A DNA stretch of 64,000 nt, from positions 248,001 to 312,000 of the forward strand of contig RXKB01000004.1 in the NCBI GenBank assembly GCA_003963225.1. The letters are read 5' to 3'. Every line of letters begins with the position of its first letter. The stretch's first letter is position 1. Below the pieces are notes generated by a model that saw only the letters and a program-made list of their open reading frames with translations, was not told the DNA's origin and made no database searches. This stretch comes from Candidatus Babelota bacterium. GTDB lineage: Bacteria; Babelota; Babeliae; Babelales; Vermiphilaceae. The position numbers and the translations under genes were made by a program. Positions 63,321-64,000 of this stretch are shown in pieces.

Positions 63321-64000
63321 ATGAAAAAACGATCTTTATATTTAATTCCGATATTCATATTATATTGCGTCTTTATACATGCGCCAGATGTATTAGCTAC
63401 TGTTTCTTGGACAGGAAACCCATTTTCTGTGACAGATGATGATATAGTAATAAATAGTACCAATCTTCAAACGCTACCTCTCGGACATACATATATTAAT
63501 GCGTATACAAAAAATATAACTATTGATGTTGACAACATTACTCTTTTACAAGGTAACCCATCTGGTCAATCTATTTTACATTTTAATACACAAAATAATC
63601 ATACCATTACAGTGAATGTAAACCATACATTTGCTACAAATGGCTCTGATAGTAATATAAATGATCATTTACTCATGTTAGTTCATGGTGATGGCCCTGT
63701 TATTTTTAATATGAAAGGCGACAAAAATCTTATTTTTGGACAAAATCAAAACAGCAAAAGCTCAACAAGAATGTATATTGTACTACAAAGATTAGACGAA
63801 TACAGCCAAGCACCACGAGTAGTTTTTAAACGTCAAAACTCAAGCCGTGCAAATAAAGATGAGCTCATAACCATTACGATAGATGACAATTCCACTCTTG
63901 GTTATCTTGCTAATGCCAATGTTGGTGATAATACGTTATATGGATCATACGTTTTTGATTGCGCAACAACAAGCACACAAGGTTCAGGATTAGTTGAATT
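63321..64000 (+). CDS. Larger, distant member of the exported array family, cut by window edge
   Basis: Starts ATG AAA AAA at 63321 and stays open to the right edge (226 full codons). Signal peptide MKKRSLYLIPIFILYCVFIH, cleavage near residue 26, then TVSWTGNPFSVTDDDIVINS, matching the family opening. Further shared elements are LPLGHTYINAYTKNITIDV, KGDKNLIFGQNQ and PRVVFKRQNSS. It is already as long as the others without ending, and has inserted segments. Its own promoter-like site and hairpin suggest separate control. The C-terminus is outside the window. Confidence 0.85.
   Translation, partial: MKKRSLYLIPIFILYCVFIHAPDVLATVSWTGNPFSVTDDDIVINSTNLQTLPLGHTYINAYTKNITIDVDNITLLQGNPSGQSILHFNTQNNHTITVNVNHTFATNGSDSNINDHLLMLVHGDGPVIFNMKGDKNLIFGQNQNSKSSTRMYIVLQRLDEYSQAPRVVFKRQNSSRANKDELITITIDDNSTLGYLANANVGDNTLYGSYVFDCATTSTQGSGLVE

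Noticed and set aside
1-64000. tRNA or rRNA genes in the intergenic gaps
   Set aside because: I scanned gaps for T-loop (GGTTCRA-like) and acceptor-stem pairing and found none; a covariance search would be more sensitive and could overturn this.
1-64000. Recoding of TGA as a sense codon
   Set aside because: TGA ends several genes at the correct family length and in overlap junctions (for example the gspD stop at 9468-9470), so it is used as a stop.

Overview
The window is strongly AT-rich, densely coded bacterial DNA from a diderm. BamA and a type II secretion cluster show an outer membrane, and MurE and an amidase-like protein point to peptidoglycan. Many proteins have a signal peptide and no recognisable family, and ankyrin and possible F-box remnants occur, as in bacteria living inside eukaryotic cells. 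Together with polyamine uptake, divergent housekeeping genes and decaying genes, this suggests a small-genome, host-associated lineage. Candidatus Dependentiae (TM6) or a similar group is my best guess from gene style; no marker gene in the window proves it. No rRNA, tRNA, CRISPR array or insertion sequence was recognised.

Layout. 1-3.8 kb: two neighbouring exported coiled-coil proteins on the minus strand. 3.9-14.2 kb: dCTP deaminase, then a plus-strand run of a MoxR ATPase and type II secretion genes (GspC, secretin, GspL/PilM-like, GspM/PilO-like, second secretin). 14.1-23.8 kb: enolase, an ankyrin protein, LeuS, peroxiredoxin, a decayed gene, RsmE, TsaB and a 59-residue zinc ribbon. 23.9-30.4 kb: RuvX, an AGCS symporter, MurE, an amidase-like lipoprotein, Tgt and a SpoU methylase. 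30.4-36.6 kb: two lineage-specific membrane proteins around a duplication scar made of the tails of the spoU and bamA genes, then BamA. 36.7-41.5 kb: CysS, an unknown protein and an archaeal-type ATP-dependent DNA ligase. 42.6-47.0 kb: a minus-strand folC - small membrane protein - atpB - atpE - cysteine synthase run, in which the c subunit is a fusion of four hairpins. 47.2-52.3 kb: TsaC, an exported SAMHD1-like HD protein, a degenerate aquaporin and GltX. 52.5-57.4 kb: an acylphosphatase-like protein, a membrane protein and potABCD.

57.5-64 kb is the most unusual stretch. Eight small exported proteins of one unrecognised family stand in a row in the order A-B-C-D-A'-B'-C'-D'. A four-gene cassette was therefore built by single-gene duplication and then duplicated as a block. 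A strong terminator follows, and then a ninth, larger and more distant member begins with its own promoter-like sequence and runs off the right edge.

Working together: Sec export, BamA and the type II system would deliver the many signal-peptide proteins to the envelope or outside. TsaB and TsaC serve tRNA t6A, Tgt serves queuosine, and RsmE and SpoU modify rRNA or tRNA. PotABCD and AGCS import host metabolites. The F0 genes belong to an ATP synthase whose F1 part is not in this window.
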